Shown here piece after piece: positions 20,874 to 29,738 of a DNA stretch of 64,000 nucleotides. The DNA lies in NCBI RefSeq assembly GCF_004341505.2, contig NZ_SLYP02000001.1, forward strand, positions 2,752,501 through 2,816,500, in the 5' to 3' direction. The position numbers and the translations under genes are program-made. This DNA is from Sphingomonas sp. JUb134 (GTDB lineage: Bacteria > Pseudomonadota > Alphaproteobacteria > Sphingomonadales > Sphingomonadaceae). Position 1 is the first letter of the stretch; the number at the start of each line of letters is the position of its first letter. Under the pieces are notes generated by a model that had not been told where the DNA came from, searched no databases, and was given only the letters and a program-made list of their open reading frames with translations.

Positions 20874-23191
20874 GCGAGCCCATTCGTAAGGTCTGCGTGA
20901 TCGGCGCCGGCACCATGGGTGCCGGCATCGCCGCCCAGGTCGCCAACGCCGGCGTGCCGGTGCTGCTGCTCGACATCGTCCGCGACGAGGCGAACCGCAA
21001 TGCGGTGGCCGAGGGCGCGGTCGCCAAGCTGCTCAAGACCGACCCTGCCCCCTTCATGTCGAAGCGTGCGGCCAAGCTGGTCGAGACCGGCAACATCGAC
21101 GACCATCTTGACCGCATCGCCGAGTGCGACTGGGTGATCGAGGCGATCGTCGAGCGGCTCGACCTCAAGCAGAGCCTCTATGCCAGGATTGAGGCGGTGA
21201 AGCGCCCCGGCACCGCGGTGTCGTCCAACACCTCGACCATCCCGCTCGGCCAGCTGGTCGACGGGCGCTCGGAGCAGTTCCGCCGCGACTTCCTGGTCAC
21301 CCACTTCTTCAATCCGCCGCGCTACATGCGGCTGATCGAGGTGGTGGCGGGCCCCGCCAGCGACCCCGAACTGGTGGCGCGCGTGTCGGACTTCGCCGAT
21401 CGCAGCCTCGGCAAGACGGTGGTTCCCGCGCACGACACACCGGGCTTCATCGCCAACCGCGTTGGCACCTATTGGCTGGCGGTCGCGATCAACGCGGCGA
21501 TGGACCAGGGCCTCACCGTCGAGGAAGCCGACCAGATCGGCGGCAAGCCGATGGGCGTGCCCAAGACCGGCATCTTCGGCCTGATCGACCTGGTCGGCGT
21601 CGACCTGATGCCACTGCTGTCCAAGAGCCTGACGGCCACGCTGCCGCAGGGCGACCCCTATTTCGACACCGTGCGCCCGCTGCCGCTGGTCGATCGCATG
21701 ATCGCGGAAGGCTATACCGGTCGCAAGGGCAAGGGCGGCTTCTACCGCCTCGACCGTTCGAACGGCGGCAAGGTCAAGCAGTCGATCGACCTCAAGACCG
21801 GCGAGTATCACGACAGCCGCAAGCCCGCGTCGCTGCCCTCGGGCGCCGACCGGGACCTGGGCAAGCTGCTCGCCGCCAAGGGCAAGGTCGGCGACTATGC
21901 CTGGACGGTGCTCAGCCATGTGCTCAGCTACGCTGCCATGCTGGTGCCGGAAGCGGCCGACGACATCGTCGCGATCGATGACGCGATGAAGCTCGGCTAC
22001 AACTGGAAGTTCGGCCCGTTCGAACTGGTGGATCGCATCGGTGCGGCCAAGCTGGTCGAGCGCCTGAAGGCCGAGAACCGCCCGGTCCCGGCACTGCTGG
22101 AGCAGGTCGGAAGCGGCAGCTTCTATCGGATCGAAGGGGGCAAGCGCCAGTATTTCGGCCTCGACGGCGCATACCACGACATCGTCCGCCCCGAAGGCGT
22201 GCTGATGCTCGAGGACGTCAAGCGCGCCGGCGAACCGCTCGCCAAGACCGGCTCGGCAGCACTGTGGGACGTGGGTGACGGCGTCGCCTGCATCGAGTTC
22301 ACCGGCAAGATGAACGCCCTCGACGGCGAGGTCATGAAGCTGATCCAGCAGGCGATCCCGATCGTCAAGGATCGCTTCAAGGCGCTGGTGATCTACAACG
22401 ACGGCAGCCATTTCTCGGCCGGTGCCAACCTGGGCCTCGCGCTCTTCGCGCTCAACATCGCCGCCTATGGCGAGGTGCAGACGCTGGTCGTGGCCGGGCA
22501 GCAGGCGTTGAAGGCGCTGAAATACGCCCCCTTCCCCGTCGTCGCCGCGCCTGCGGGCATGGCGCTGGGCGGCGGCTGCGAGATCGTGCTCCACGCCGAT
22601 GCGGTCCAGGCCCATGCCGAGACCTATATCGGCCTGGTCGAGACCGGCGTCGGCCTGATCCCGGGCTGGGGCGGCAATGGCGAGATGATTGACCGCTGGC
22701 AGCAGTCGGGCCAGCTTCCCAAGGGCCCGATGCCCGCCGTGGCCAAGGTGTTCGAGACGGTCAGCACCGCGATCGTGTCGAAGTCGGCGGCCGAGGCCAA
22801 GGAACTGATGTTCCTGCGTGCCAAGGACGGCATCACCATGAACCGCAGCCGGCTGCTCGCCGACGCCAAGGCAAAGGCGCTGTCGCTGGTCGACGGTTAC
22901 ACCCCGCCGGCCCCGCCCGAGTTCAAGCTGCCCGGCGCCAGCGGCCGCCTGGCGCTACGCATGGCGGCCGAGGGCTTCCACAAGCGCGGCATCGCCACCG
23001 ACTACGACCTGGTCGTGTCGGACAGCCTCGCGGAAGTGCTCACCGGCGGCGAGGCCGACCTGGTCGACACGGTCAAGGAAGCGGACCTCCTCAAGCTGGA
23101 GGTCAAGGGCTTCATGACCCGCGTCCACGATAGCCGCACGGTCGCCCGCGTCGAGCAGATGCTCGAAACCGGCAAGCCGCTGCGCAACTGA
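20870..23191 (+). CDS. fadB: Fused 3-hydroxyacyl-CoA dehydrogenase / enoyl-CoA hydratase
   Basis: 773 residues. The order is dehydrogenase first (NAD motif VIGAGTMGAGIAAQVANAG at the N-terminus; VTHFFNPPRYMRLIEVV; TPGFIANRVG) and crotonase domain last (about residues 460-640: NDGSHFSAGANLGLALFA, PAGMALGGGCEIVLHADAVQ). This is the reverse of E. coli FadB and matches the FadN-type arrangement. It performs the hydration and oxidation steps of beta-oxidation; with FadA it should form a complex. It overlaps fadA by 4 bases. Confidence 0.94.
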   Translation: MSEPIRKVCVIGAGTMGAGIAAQVANAGVPVLLLDIVRDEANRNAVAEGAVAKLLKTDPAPFMSKRAAKLVETGNIDDHLDRIAECDWVIEAIVERLDLKQSLYARIEAVKRPGTAVSSNTSTIPLGQLVDGRSEQFRRDFLVTHFFNPPRYMRLIEVVAGPASDPELVARVSDFADRSLGKTVVPAHDTPGFIANRVGTYWLAVAINAAMDQGLTVEEADQIGGKPMGVPKTGIFGLIDLVGVDLMPLLSKSLTATLPQGDPYFDTVRPLPLVDRMIAEGYTGRKGKGGFYRLDRSNGGKVKQSIDLKTGEYHDSRKPASLPSGADRDLGKLLAAKGKVGDYAWTVLSHVLSYAAMLVPEAADDIVAIDDAMKLGYNWKFGPFELVDRIGAAKLVERLKAENRPVPALLEQVGSGSFYRIEGGKRQYFGLDGAYHDIVRPEGVLMLEDVKRAGEPLAKTGSAALWDVGDGVACIEFTGKMNALDGEVMKLIQQAIPIVKDRFKALVIYNDGSHFSAGANLGLALFALNIAAYGEVQTLVVAGQQALKALKYAPFPVVAAPAGMALGGGCEIVLHADAVQAHAETYIGLVETGVGLIPGWGGNGEMIDRWQQSGQLPKGPMPAVAKVFETVSTAIVSKSAAEAKELMFLRAKDGITMNRSRLLADAKAKALSLVDGYTPPAPPEFKLPGASGRLALRMAAEGFHKRGIATDYDLVVSDSLAEVLTGGEADLVDTVKEADLLKLEVKGFMTRVHDSRTVARVEQMLETGKPLRN

Positions 23192-23235
23192 TTTTGCCGC
23201 CGGGCGCCTGGCGCCCGGCCGGAAAGGAGATCGAC

Positions 23236-25026
23236 ATGCAAGTCTACGAAGCCCCGCTGCGCGACATGCGCTTCGTGCTGCACGAACTGCACGGCGACGA
23301 CGGGTTCGGCGATCTCGCCGCCCACGCCGAATTCACCCCCGACCTGCTCGACGCGGTGCTCGAGGAAGCCGCTCGCATGGCGCAGGAAATCCTGCTGCCG
23401 CTGAACGCGCCTGGCGACATCGAGGGCTGCCGTATCGAAAACGGCATCGTCCGCACCCCCGCCGGGTTCAAGGCGGCCTATGACCAGTTCCGCGAAGCCG
23501 GCTGGGCAGCACTTGCCTCCGCGCCCGAGTGGGGCGGCCAGGGCCTGCCGGAATCGATCAACAAGCTGGTCGAGGAGATGATCTGCGCGACCAACGTGTC
23601 GTTCAGCCTCTATCCGGGCCTCACCCACGGCGCGACCACCGCGATCGAGGGCCATGCCTCCGACGATCTGAAGCAGGCCTATCTGCCCAAGATGGTCTCG
23701 GGCGAATGGTCCGGCACCATGTGCCTGACGGAATCGCATTGCGGCACCGACCTGGGCCTCCTGCGTACCCGCGCGGTGCCGCAGGAGGATGGCAGCTACC
23801 GCGTCACCGGATCCAAGATCTTCATCTCGGCCGGCGACCACGACCTGACCGACAACGTCATCCACCTGGTGCTCGCCCGCATGCCGGACGCGCCTCCGGG
23901 CGTGAAGGGCATCAGCCTGTTCCTGGTGCCCAAGTACCTGCCCAACGCCGACGGCTCGGTCGGCAACGCCAATGGCGTCACTGTCGCCGGCATCGAACAC
24001 AAGATGGGCATGAAGGCGTCGGCCACCTGCCAGATGAACTTCGACGACTCCGTGGGCTGGCTCGTCGGTGAGCCGCACAAGGGCATGGCCGCGATGTTCA
24101 CGATGATGAACACCGAGCGCGTGTCGGTCGGCGTCCAGGGCCTGGGCATCGGCGCGGCCGCCTATCAAAGCGCCGTCGCCTATGCCAAGGAGCGCCTGCA
24201 GGGCCGTGCGCTGGGCGGTGCCAAGCGCCCCGACCTCCCCGCCGATCCGATCATCGTCCACCCGGACGTCCGCCGCATGCTGATGACGGCGCGTGTCTAT
24301 ACGGAAGGGTGCCGCGCGCTCGGCGCCTGGGTAAGCCGCGCGCTCGATGCCGAAAAGGCCTCAGCCGATCCGGAAGTGCGCGCCCGCGCCACCGACTTCA
24401 TCGCACTGATGACGCCGGTCGTGAAGGCGCTGTTCACCGACCTCGGCTATGAGTCGGCGAACCTCGCGGTGCAGACCTATGGTGGCCACGGCTACATCCG
24501 CGAACATGGCGTCGAGCAGTATGTCCGCGACGCCCGCATCGCGATGATCTACGAAGGCACCAACGGCATCCAGGCGCTCGACCTCGTCGGTCGCAAGATG
24601 CCGGCCCGCATGGGTCGCAACCTGCGCGCCTTCTTCCACCCGGTGTCGAACTTCCTCGACGCACATGAAGGGGAAGAGGCGATCAAGCCGATGGCGCAGG
24701 GCCTGCGCCAGGCATTCGGCGCGCTCCAGCTCGCCACCGGCATGATCGCACAGCGCGGCATGAAGGATCCGGAAGAGGCCGGTGCGGCCGCAACCGACTA
24801 TCTGCGCCTGCTGGGGCTGGTCGGCATGGGATACTGCTTCCTGAAGAGCGCCCGCATCGCCCAGCAGCGGCTGGCCGAGGGCACCGACGAGGCGGGCTTC
24901 TACAAGGCGAAGCTGGCCACCGCCGGCTTCTTCTTCGACCGCATCCTGCCGCAGGCGACTGCCGCCTTCCTGGCGATCAAGTCCGGCAAGCGCTCGACGA
25001 TGGCGCTTGCCGAGGACGCCTTCTGA
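23236..25026 (+). CDS. Acyl-CoA dehydrogenase (long, FadE/DmdC-like)
   Basis: 596 residues, the long form with a C-terminal extension seen in FadE5 and in methylmercaptopropionyl-CoA dehydrogenases. It carries out the FAD-dependent first step of beta-oxidation. Motifs: MCLTESHCGTDLGLLRT, KIFISAGDHDLTDN, TMMNTERVSVGVQGLGI, and the catalytic glutamate region AMIYEGTNGIQALDLVGRK. The start at 23236 follows AAGGAG by 6 bases. Electrons should pass to the EtfBA encoded in the same operon. Confidence 0.93.
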   Translation: MQVYEAPLRDMRFVLHELHGDDGFGDLAAHAEFTPDLLDAVLEEAARMAQEILLPLNAPGDIEGCRIENGIVRTPAGFKAAYDQFREAGWAALASAPEWGGQGLPESINKLVEEMICATNVSFSLYPGLTHGATTAIEGHASDDLKQAYLPKMVSGEWSGTMCLTESHCGTDLGLLRTRAVPQEDGSYRVTGSKIFISAGDHDLTDNVIHLVLARMPDAPPGVKGISLFLVPKYLPNADGSVGNANGVTVAGIEHKMGMKASATCQMNFDDSVGWLVGEPHKGMAAMFTMMNTERVSVGVQGLGIGAAAYQSAVAYAKERLQGRALGGAKRPDLPADPIIVHPDVRRMLMTARVYTEGCRALGAWVSRALDAEKASADPEVRARATDFIALMTPVVKALFTDLGYESANLAVQTYGGHGYIREHGVEQYVRDARIAMIYEGTNGIQALDLVGRKMPARMGRNLRAFFHPVSNFLDAHEGEEAIKPMAQGLRQAFGALQLATGMIAQRGMKDPEEAGAAATDYLRLLGLVGMGYCFLKSARIAQQRLAEGTDEAGFYKAKLATAGFFFDRILPQATAAFLAIKSGKRSTMALAEDAF

Positions 25027-25042
25027 AGCCGGGGCTGACGCG

Positions 25043-25948
25043 ATGATGCCCCCCGCCTGGGAACACCGGCTCGCGATACCCGCGATCGTCGCGCCGATGT
25101 TCCTGATCTCCGGCCCGGCACTGGTCACCGCCTGCTGCCGGGCGGGCCTGGTCGGCACCTTCCCCGCGCTCAACCAGCGCACCACGGAAGGGTTCGTCGC
25201 CTGGCTCGAGGAGATCGAGGCCGCACTCGACGCCGACAGCGCGCCCTATGGCGTCAACCTGATCGTCCATCGCAGCAACACGCGGCTGATGGACGATCTG
25301 GCGGCGATCGTTCGCCACCGCGTACCGCTGGTCATCACGTCGCTGGGCCTCGTGCCCGAAGTGATCGACGCGGTGCACGGCTATGGCGGGCTCGTCTTCC
25401 ACGACGTGATCTCGACCCGTCACGCGCAAAAGGCGGTGGCGGCGGGCGTCGACGGGCTGATCGCGGTGGCGGCAGGCGCCGGCGGCCACGCCGGCACGCT
25501 CAGCCCCTTCGCGCTGGTGGCGGAGATCCGCCGCTTCTTCGACGGGCCGCTGGCGCTTGCCGGCGCCCTGTCGGAGGGGCGCCACATCGCCGCCGCCCGG
25601 ATGCTGGGTGCCGACTTCGGCTATCTCGGCAGCCACTTCATCGCCTCGGAAGAAAGCCTCGCCAGCGCGGAGCAAAAGGCGATGATGGTCGGTTCTTGTG
25701 CCGCAGACGTCGTCCATACCGCTGCCGTCACCGGCGTCGGCGCGAATTTCCTGCGTCCCAGCCTGGAGGCCAATGGCTGGCAGCCGGGCGAGACGCCGAC
25801 CCTCGACCTCGCCGAAGAGGCGCGGGCGTGGAAAACCATCTGGTCTGCCGGACAGGGCGTGGGCGCCGTCGACGCCATCCGCCCGGCGGCCGCCATCTGC
25901 ACGGATCTGATCGCGGGCTATGCCCGTGCTTGGGAGAGAGAAGCATGA
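25043..25948 (+). CDS. Nitronate monooxygenase-family flavoprotein
   Basis: 301 residues with the FMN-binding barrel of the 2-nitropropane dioxygenase family: [20 protein letters not shown] at the start, [18 protein letters not shown] (GGHxG motif), and [14 protein letters not shown] for phosphate binding. Proteins of this group oxidise alkyl nitronates such as propionate-3-nitronate or act as enoyl reductases; its place in a beta-oxidation operon hints at clearing toxic acyl analogues. Start ATG 25043 or 25046. The stop overlaps the etfB start by 4 bases. Confidence 0.87.
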   Translation: MMPPAWEHRLAIPAIVAPMFLISGPALVTACCRAGLVGTFPALNQRTTEGFVAWLEEIEAALDADSAPYGVNLIVHRSNTRLMDDLAAIVRHRVPLVITSLGLVPEVIDAVHGYGGLVFHDVISTRHAQKAVAAGVDGLIAVAAGAGGHAGTLSPFALVAEIRRFFDGPLALAGALSEGRHIAAARMLGADFGYLGSHFIASEESLASAEQKAMMVGSCAADVVHTAAVTGVGANFLRPSLEANGWQPGETPTLDLAEEARAWKTIWSAGQGVGAVDAIRPAAAICTDLIAGYARAWEREA

Positions 25949-26694
25949 AGCTGTTGGTGCCGGTCAAGCGGGTGCTTGACTATAATGTGAAGCCGCGGGT
26001 GAAGGCGGACGGGTCGGGCGTCGATCTCGCCAACGTCAAGATGAGCATGAACCCGTTCGACGAGATCGCCGTCGAAGAGGCGATCCGCCTCAAGGAAAAG
26101 GGCGTCGCGACCGAGGTCGTGGTGGTCTCGATCGGCGAGCCCAAGGCGCAGGACACGCTGCGCACCGCGCTTGCGATGGGCGCCGACCGCGCCATCCTCA
26201 TCACCGCGGACGTGCGTCCCGAGCCGCTCGGCGTCGCCAAGCTCCTCGCCAAGGTGGTCGAGGAAGAGCAGCCGCAGCTCGTGATTCTCGGCAAGCAGGC
26301 GATCGACGACGACAACAACCAGACCGGCCAGATGCTCGCCGCCCTGCTCGGCTGGGGCCAGGGCACGTTCGCGTCCAAGGTCGAGGTCGAGGGCGACACC
26401 GCCAACGTGACGCGCGAAGTCGACGGCGGCCTGGAGACGGTGGCGCTGCCGCTGCCCGCGATCGTCACCACCGACCTGCGCCTGAACGAGCCGCGCTATG
26501 CGTCGCTGCCTAACATCATGAAGGCGAAATCGAAGCCCTTGGCGCAGAAGACGCCGACCGATTACGGCGTCGACCTCACCCCGCGCATCACGATCCTCAA
26601 GGTCGAGGAACCCGCCAAGCGCGCCGCCGGCATCAAGGTCGACAGCGTCGACGCGCTGGTCGACAAGATCAAGAGCCTGGGAGTGATCGCATGA
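25945..26694 (+). CDS. etfB: Electron transfer flavoprotein beta subunit
   Basis: 249 residues. It binds AMP and, with EtfA, carries electrons from acyl-CoA dehydrogenases to ETF-quinone oxidoreductase. Motifs: [59 protein letters not shown] and [17 protein letters not shown] (the recognition loop). It is tightly coupled by ATGA overlaps to the genes on both sides. Confidence 0.97.
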   Translation: MKLLVPVKRVLDYNVKPRVKADGSGVDLANVKMSMNPFDEIAVEEAIRLKEKGVATEVVVVSIGEPKAQDTLRTALAMGADRAILITADVRPEPLGVAKLLAKVVEEEQPQLVILGKQAIDDDNNQTGQMLAALLGWGQGTFASKVEVEGDTANVTREVDGGLETVALPLPAIVTTDLRLNEPRYASLPNIMKAKSKPLAQKTPTDYGVDLTPRITILKVEEPAKRAAGIKVDSVDALVDKIKSLGVIA

Positions 26695-27626
26695 GCGTGC
26701 TGGTACTGGTCGAACAGCTCGACGGCCGCGTGAAGGACGCGACGCTCGCCACCCTCACCGCCGCCGCCAAGCTCGGGGACGTGGTTGCGCTGGTCGCCGG
26801 CAGCGGCGACGCCGCCACCCAGGCCGCCGACGCCGTGTCGAAGGTCGCGGGCGTGTCGAAGGTGCTGCTGGCCAACGATCCGGCCTATGCGAACATGCTG
26901 GCCGAGAATGTCGCCGCGCTGGTCGTGCCGCTGATGGCCGACCACGACGCCTTCCTCGCCAACGCCACCTCGATCGGCAAGAACGTCGCGCCGCGTGTCG
27001 CAGCCCTGCTCGACGTCATGCAGATCAGCGACATTGTCGCGGTCGAGAGCGCCGACACGTTCGTTCGCCCGATTTATGCCGGCAATGCGGTTGCGACCGT
27101 GCAGTCGAGCGACGCCAAGAAGGTCATCACCGTGCGCGCCACCGGCTTCGAAAAGGCCGCGACCGAAGGCGGCAACGCCTCGGTCGAACCCGTCACCGCG
27201 CCGGGCGACCAGGGCAAGTCCCGCTTCGTCGGTGCCGAGACCCAGGAGTCCGCCCGTCCCGAACTCACCAGCGCCGCGGTGATCGTCTCCGGCGGCCGTG
27301 CGCTCGGTTCGGAAGAGCAGTTCCACGCCCTCATCGAGCCGCTCGCCGACAAGCTCGGTGCCGCGATCGGCGCCAGCCGCGCGGCGGTCGACGCGGGCTT
27401 CGCCCCCAACGACTATCAGGTCGGCCAGACCGGCAAGATCGTCGCGCCGGACGTCTACGTCGCGGTCGGCATCTCGGGCGCCATCCAGCACCTGGCGGGC
27501 ATGAAGGACTCCAAGACCATCATCGCCATCAACAAGGACGAGGACGCCCCCATCTTCCAGGTCGCCGACGTCGGCCTGGTCGGCGACCTCTTCCAGATCG
27601 TGCCCGAACTCACCGAGAAGCTGTAA
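26691..27626 (+). CDS. etfA: Electron transfer flavoprotein alpha subunit
   Basis: 311 residues. The C-terminal FAD domain is clear: [40 protein letters not shown] and the signature [20 protein letters not shown]. It is the last gene of the fadA operon, followed after 6 bases by a strong terminator. Confidence 0.97.
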   Translation: MSVLVLVEQLDGRVKDATLATLTAAAKLGDVVALVAGSGDAATQAADAVSKVAGVSKVLLANDPAYANMLAENVAALVVPLMADHDAFLANATSIGKNVAPRVAALLDVMQISDIVAVESADTFVRPIYAGNAVATVQSSDAKKVITVRATGFEKAATEGGNASVEPVTAPGDQGKSRFVGAETQESARPELTSAAVIVSGGRALGSEEQFHALIEPLADKLGAAIGASRAAVDAGFAPNDYQVGQTGKIVAPDVYVAVGISGAIQHLAGMKDSKTIIAINKDEDAPIFQVADVGLVGDLFQIVPELTEKL

Positions 27627-27632
27627 GCCATA

Positions 27633-27662
27633 GGGGCGGGAGCAATCCCGCCCCTTCCTTTT
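27633..27662 (+). terminator. Rho-independent terminator of the fadA-etfA operon
   Basis: The perfect 9-bp stem GGGGCGGGA / TCCCGCCCC has a GCAA tetraloop and is followed by TTCCTTTT. Confidence 0.9.
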
Positions 27663-27705
27663 ACGCGGGCCGGCGGACACGGAACGCCCGCCCCACACCC
27701 GCCCT

Positions 27706-27801
27706 GTACCCCGGCGAAGGCCGGGGCCCAGCTACGGTGCCGCCACGATAGCGCGCCCCATCCGCCACACCCCAACTGGACCCCGGCCTTCGCCGGGGTA
27801 C
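27706..27801. repeat. Paired type A interspersed repeat
   Basis: The third copy in this window of the 26-base type A element (27706-27731), with its inverted partner at 27776-27801, 44 bases apart. It fills most of the gap after the etfA terminator; a partial type B-like arm (TCTTCGCGGGAGCACG) follows near 27872. Confidence 0.8.
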
Positions 27802-27905
27802 CCGGGGTGAACGGCGTCCGGCTGTCCACGGGATGACACCCTCCTCACCCTCCGCGCCCGCGGCGCCCGTCTTCGCGGGAGCACGCGCCTACAAGGGAGG
27901 GCATA

Positions 27906-28322
27906 TCAATCTTCGGCGGCCCTCGCTGGGGCTCCCAGCAAGCGAGAAGCTTCCGTTATTGGAAGTCCGCTTTCGGTGGGGACGTAGATGACGTTGGCAT
28001 CTTTCGCATCGATCGCCTGGATCTGCAGGTAACGCAGATATCCCTCGGGGCCTCCCAGGCTGTCCTGCAGGATACGGTTCGCTCGTGCAGCGCCCTCGGC
28101 GCGCAGGACTTCGGCGTCGGCAAGAAGCCTTGCACTTTCCAGCTTGGCGCGCGCCTCAAGGACGGCAACCTGCCTAGTGGATTGCGCCTCGGCCAACATG
28201 GCTCGACCCGCGGCTTCTTGCGAATAGACTTTGTACGCAGGCCAGCCAGCTAACCAGCCGGCGAACACCACGAACAATAGTAGAGTGGCACAACCACCCA
28301 GTTTCACGCCATCCTGATTCAA
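27906..28322 (-). CDS. Small membrane protein resembling the tail of SPFH/band-7 proteins
   Basis: 138 residues. One transmembrane segment at about residues 10-30 (GCATLLLFVVFAGWLAG) is followed by a long Ala/Glu/Arg helix likely to form a coiled coil (LEARAKLESARLLADAEVLR), then RYLQIQAIDAKDANVIYVPT, wording typical of the C-terminal part of prohibitin-like proteins. The SPFH domain itself is missing. The start is TTG 28322 with GGGGG just upstream, or an in-frame GTG five codons later. Function unknown; I am fairly sure it is a gene. Confidence 0.65.
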   Translation of the reverse strand: MNQDGVKLGGCATLLLFVVFAGWLAGWPAYKVYSQEAAGRAMLAEAQSTRQVAVLEARAKLESARLLADAEVLRAEGAARANRILQDSLGGPEGYLRYLQIQAIDAKDANVIYVPTESGLPITEASRLLGAPARAAED

Positions 28323-28580
28323 AAACGCCCCCTTTTTCGATGGTTCTTCTCAACGGGTGAATTGGAATTCATCCTGAGGAATGGTTTAGCGGGCCCAGGC
28401 GCCCCACGACAACGGCATTTCGCTGCCTCAAGCGGCCGCCTTCGACTTGCGCATGAAACGCTTCGGGCAATGTCGCGACTGACTGGGCGCGCGGACTCGA
28501 GCCCCCATTGATCCGGCCCATCCCCACCGCTATCTCCCCCATGCGGCGACCACGTTCCCGCCCCACTATGGGTATCAAGA

Positions 28581-28594
28581 CCGGGACGGCCCGG
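28581..28594 (+). promoter_or_regulatory. ACGG-loop hairpin before the SugE/Gdx gene
   Basis: CCGGG-ACGG-CCCGG lies 25 bases before the start and 12 before the ribosome site. Guanidine-II (mini-ykkC) riboswitches consist of two such short hairpins with ACGR loops, and they control this very gene family. Only one good hairpin is visible; a weak CCC/GGG hairpin lies just upstream at 28562-28572 without the ACGR loop. Confidence 0.35.
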
Positions 28595-28618
28595 CACCTC
28601 AGTCTTCTGGAGGTTGCC

Positions 28619-28936
28619 TTGGCTTGGATCGTTCTCATCATCGCGGGTCTGTTCGAGGTCGTTTGGGCCTCCGCAATGAAGCAGTCGCACGGCTTCACCC
28701 GCCTGTGGCCCAGCGTCGTCACCATCTCCGGCATGCTGGTGAGCTTCGGCCTGCTCTCCTGGTCCATGAAGTCGCTGCCGCTCGGCACCGCCTATACGGT
28801 GTGGACCGGGATCGGCGCGGTTGGCGCCTTTGCGATCGGCATCCTGGTGCTGGGCGAATCCGCCAGCCCCATGCGCCTGGTCGCGGCCTTGCTGATCGTC
28901 AGCGGCCTTGCGTTGATGAAGCTCGCCGGAAGCTGA
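28619..28936 (+). CDS. sugE: Small multidrug resistance family protein, guanidinium exporter type
   Basis: 105 residues with four transmembrane helices, exporting by proton exchange. The conserved glutamate is in [20 protein letters not shown], and [20 protein letters not shown] with [14 protein letters not shown] matches SugE/Gdx rather than EmrE. Gdx proteins export guanidinium. The start is TTG 28619, set by CTGGAGG 5 bases upstream and by the family N-terminus (M)[10 protein letters not shown]. The 296 bases upstream hold one ACGG hairpin and no clear gene. Confidence 0.9.
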   Translation: MAWIVLIIAGLFEVVWASAMKQSHGFTRLWPSVVTISGMLVSFGLLSWSMKSLPLGTAYTVWTGIGAVGAFAIGILVLGESASPMRLVAALLIVSGLALMKLAGS

Positions 28937-29160
28937 CCGGCCCGCGCGGCTGTCCTACATCGGCGCCAGCTGCTTCACTGGCGCCATGGCCGCTTTCGCC
29001 CCTTCTCCCGCGTCCAGACGGACTAGCCGGCGCCGCTGCGGCGTGTCGTCTTGGCCTAACCTTAGACTAACTTTCCGATCCGCAGCGCCTGGCCCGCGCG
29101 ACGTGTGTGGCATTCCTGCACGAACCGCATGTCGCATGCGAAGAACCCCTGTTACGAGGG

Positions 29161-29188
29161 TTGACAGCCGGCGCGGGTACCGTAGCCT
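29161..29188 (+). promoter_or_regulatory. Candidate sigma70 promoter for the DUF2147 gene
   Basis: TTGACA (29161-29166), a 16-base spacer, then TAGCCT (29183-29188), about 105 bases before the next start. The rest of the 28937-29293 gap shows no gene I can support. Confidence 0.45.
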
Positions 29189-29293
29189 GCACGCAACTTC
29201 CGCATTCGTCAGCCACCGGCACCAATAGTCCGGGGGCGCTGGCGAAGGCGGGACACGACTTGCCATCACAGGCGAGCGGTAAGGAGAGGAACG

Positions 29294-29704
29294 ATGATGC
29301 TGACGATGTTGCTCGCAGCGGCGGTCGCTGCCGCACCCCAGCCGCAGGACGCAGCCCTCGGCCGCTGGAAGGCCGAAACCAAGAACGGAATTGTCGAGAT
29401 CAGCCGCTGCGGAGAATCGATCTGCGGCCGCCTGATCAGTTCCGATCACCTGCGCACCGATCCCACGCTCAAGGACGTCAAGAACAGCAATCCGGCGCTT
29501 CGCAGCCGGCCGCTCAAGGGGATGCAGATCCTGGGCGGGTTCAAGTCCAACGGCAAGGAATGGGTCGACGGCATGATCTACAATGCCGACGACGGCAAGA
29601 CCTACAGCGCCAAGGTGACCCCGGTCGGCGCCAACCAGCTCAAGGTCCGCGGCTGCGTCTTCGTCCCGCTCTGCAAGACGCAGACCTGGACCCGCGTCCG
29701 CTAA
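29294..29704 (+). CDS. DUF2147-domain secreted protein
   Basis: 136 residues. A short signal peptide (MMLTMLLAAAVAAAP) is followed by a DUF2147 domain: ALGRWKAETKNGIVEISRCG, GRLISSD, MQILGGFKSNGKEWVDGMIY, LKVRGCVFVPLCKTQTW. The family is periplasmic, of unknown function, and common near lipid or stress genes. AAGGAGAGG precedes the start. It lies 34 bases before the fadL-like gene and is probably co-transcribed with it. Confidence 0.88.
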   Translation: MMLTMLLAAAVAAAPQPQDAALGRWKAETKNGIVEISRCGESICGRLISSDHLRTDPTLKDVKNSNPALRSRPLKGMQILGGFKSNGKEWVDGMIYNADDGKTYSAKVTPVGANQLKVRGCVFVPLCKTQTWTRVR

Positions 29705-29738
29705 CTTCGCTTCAGATCAACCGTCAGGAAAGAGCCAA

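Noticed and set aside
20477..22615. 712-residue open frame opposite fadB
   Set aside because: Antisense shadow of a well-supported gene; no family signal.
28369..28788. 139-residue minus-strand frame over the sugE leader
   Set aside because: It overlaps the well-supported sugE start and has no domain; part of it looks protein-like but not enough to call.
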